Below are positions 62,728 through 64,000 of a stretch of DNA of 64,000 bases, in pieces. Within the stretch, counting starts at the first letter, position 1. Each line of letters begins with the position of its first letter. The translations under genes were made by a program, and so were the position numbers. The notes beneath the pieces were generated by a model. That model worked only from the letters and a program-made list of their open reading frames with translations. It was not told where the DNA came from and searched no databases. This DNA comes from Nocardia mangyaensis (GTDB lineage Bacteria > Actinomycetota > Actinomycetes > Mycobacteriales > Mycobacteriaceae), in NCBI RefSeq assembly GCF_001886715.1, contig NZ_CP018082.1, forward strand, positions 1,612,001 to 1,676,000. Direction: 5' to 3'.

Positions 62728-63577
62728 GCAGTGGCGGTTCGAGGCCATCGGCACCGGTTGGCAGATCGATACCGCCGTTGCGCTCGGCGAATCCGACCGC
62801 GCGGCGGTCCGGGCCTGCCTCGACAGTTTCGATCGCCGATGGTCGCGCTTTCGCGATGACGGTGACATCGCCGCGCTGCGCACGGGCGCGTCGGTCGACT
62901 TCGGCCCGGACGCGTCGCCGCTGTTGGCCCTCTACGACCATCTGTACGAACTCACCGCCGGTGCGATCAACCCGCTGATCGGTGGCGGGCTCGAAATGCT
63001 CGGCTACGACGCGAACTATCGGCTGCGCCCGATCGGTGTGCCGACTCCCGCGCCGCAGTGGACGCTCGCGCGCCGCGAGGGAGCGGTCCTCACCGTGCCC
63101 CCGGGTGCGGTGCTCGACATCGGCGCGGTCGGCAAGGGCTATCTGGTCGACCTGGTGGCGGCGGTGCTCGCCGATCGCGGGCATCGCAGTGTCATCGACG
63201 CGGGTGGTGATCTGCTCAACGCTTCCGCTGATCCCGTGCGCGTCGCCCTGGAACACCCGGACGACGCGACCATGGCCGTCGGGGTGCTGGAGCTGGCGCC
63301 CGGACGCGCGGTGTGCGGGTCCGCGGTGAACCGCCGAGCCTGGGGCGAGGGCCTGCATCACGTGCTCGATGCCCGCACCGGCCGCCCGATCACCGGAGTC
63401 GTGGCCACCTGGGCGGTCGCCGACAGCGCCGCTGTCGCCGATGCCGCTGCCACGGCGGCCTTTTTCGTGCACCCGTCGCGACTCACCGACGACCCCGCGT
63501 GGCCGCGCACCGAGGTCGTCGTGATCGATCGATCCGGTGCGGTGTCGGCGGCATTCACCGGAGAGGTGTTCGCATGA
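62711..63577 (+). CDS. apbE: FAD:protein FMN transferase
   Basis: A 288-residue ApbE-type flavin transferase: DFGPDASPLLALYDHLYELT, VLDIGAVGKGYLVDLVAAVL, HRSVIDAGGDLLNAS and SADSAAVADAAATAAF-type C-terminal motif. It attaches FMN to Ser/Thr of extracytoplasmic proteins, here most likely the preceding lipoprotein. No signal peptide is obvious, so it may work in the cytoplasm or be exported unusually. ATGA overlap with the next gene. Confidence 0.9.
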   Translation: MRPLPEQWRFEAIGTGWQIDTAVALGESDRAAVRACLDSFDRRWSRFRDDGDIAALRTGASVDFGPDASPLLALYDHLYELTAGAINPLIGGGLEMLGYDANYRLRPIGVPTPAPQWTLARREGAVLTVPPGAVLDIGAVGKGYLVDLVAAVLADRGHRSVIDAGGDLLNASADPVRVALEHPDDATMAVGVLELAPGRAVCGSAVNRRAWGEGLHHVLDARTGRPITGVVATWAVADSAAVADAAATAAFFVHPSRLTDDPAWPRTEVVVIDRSGAVSAAFTGEVFA

Positions 63578-64000
63578 TCCGCAGTCTGCTGGGCAAGGTC
63601 ACGATGTATCGGCTCGTGACGCTGGTGCTCGCCGGGCTCGCCGTCATCGCGTTGATCCAGGCGCTGACCGGACAGCTCGACTCGACGATCTTCGTCCCGC
63701 TCGACATGCTGGCCACCGCCGCCGTCCTGATCGCGGCCTCGGTCGCGGCCAGCGTGGTGCTGGCCCGGATCTGGCGGCGCCGAGCCCACGTCGAATCCGC
63801 GGTGATCACCGCGCTGCTGCTGTGGTTCCTCTACTGGCCCACCGCAGATCCAGGCGAACTCGCCTGGCTCGGCCTGGTGGCGGTGCTGGCCAACGCCTCG
63901 AAGTATCTGCTGGCCTGGCGGGGCAGGCACATGTTCAATCCGGTGGCCGCCGGTGTGGTGGCGGCGCTGCTGCTCGGTGAACTGCTCGGCGATGACACGC
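63574..64000 (+). CDS. RnfD/NqrB-like membrane oxidoreductase, N-terminal part
   Basis: It starts at ATG 63574 overlapping the apbE stop and remains open to the window end (142 codons seen). At least four hydrophobic helices and the NqrB/RnfD motif ANASKYLLAWRGRHMFNPVA are visible. In actinobacteria this type is often fused to a reductase module, so more coding sequence likely follows. With ApbE and the FMN lipoprotein it forms an electron-transfer system across the membrane. Confidence 0.85.
   Translation, partial: MIRSLLGKVTMYRLVTLVLAGLAVIALIQALTGQLDSTIFVPLDMLATAAVLIAASVAASVVLARIWRRRAHVESAVITALLLWFLYWPTADPGELAWLGLVAVLANASKYLLAWRGRHMFNPVAAGVVAALLLGELLGDDT

Overview
The window is high-GC DNA from a mycolic-acid-containing actinomycete, most likely Nocardia or a close relative. 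The support is mycothiol-dependent formaldehyde detoxification (MscR), an EphD-like epoxide hydrolase/SDR fusion, a wax ester synthase (WS/DGAT), an MmpL-type transporter, DUF574 methyltransferases and PucR/TetR regulators. The genus is an inference from gene content; there is no rRNA in the window.

Region 1 (1 to about 7640) is the right part of an integrated plasmid-like element. A translationally coupled cluster (47-4327) encodes two proteins sharing a C-terminal motif, a small coiled-coil protein and a DUF2637 membrane protein with a DNA-binding tail; a possible OB-fold protein follows. Next comes 1.3 kb of non-coding DNA full of inverted repeats (4859-6183), then a large serine integrase on the minus strand. 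The integrase start lies about 30 bp from the broken 3' part of an MBL-fold hydrolase gene (7643-7828), so the element sits inside that gene; its other end is outside the window.

Region 2 (7.9-12.4 kb) is chromosomal core: a YdcF-like protein, dgt, dnaG, a small membrane-associated protein and tRNA-Asn.

Region 3 (12.4-26.3 kb) is accessory and partly decayed. It holds a probable SWIM-family C-terminal protein and its partner, a DUF433/DUF5615 toxin-antitoxin pair whose toxin has two frameshifts, an intact IS630-family element, and the two halves of one NarL/LuxR response regulator gene separated by an 8.2-kb insert. The insert carries a 64-aa two-helix membrane protein divergent from a 1392-aa HTH-CHAT-STAND-TPR protein (a candidate conflict or defence protein), a DUF574 methyltransferase and an LLM-family flavin oxidoreductase.

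Region 4 (26.3-50 kb) is lipid and cell-envelope metabolism. It has a WS/DGAT acyltransferase, a serine beta-lactamase-like hydrolase, a secretory-lipase-family protein, a tightly coupled operon of an ABC1-kinase/class III aminotransferase fusion with an MMPL transporter and a saccharopine-dehydrogenase-like enzyme, the mscR/MBL pair, a CocE/NonD hydrolase, a decayed patch (F420/LLM, rhomboid-like and YdcF-like pseudogenes, plus an 18-codon ORF with a strong ribosome binding site), and an operon of a metal-dependent hydrolase, a PDR-type reductase and EphD.

Region 5 (50-64 kb) holds small membrane proteins, a quinone oxidoreductase, tRNA-Met(CAT), a PucR-permease-deaminase nucleobase-use cluster, a TetR-controlled ABC exporter, an ABC transporter plus two-component-system operon, and the start of an extracytoplasmic flavinylation cluster (FMN-binding lipoprotein, ApbE, RnfD/NqrB-like protein) that runs off the right end.
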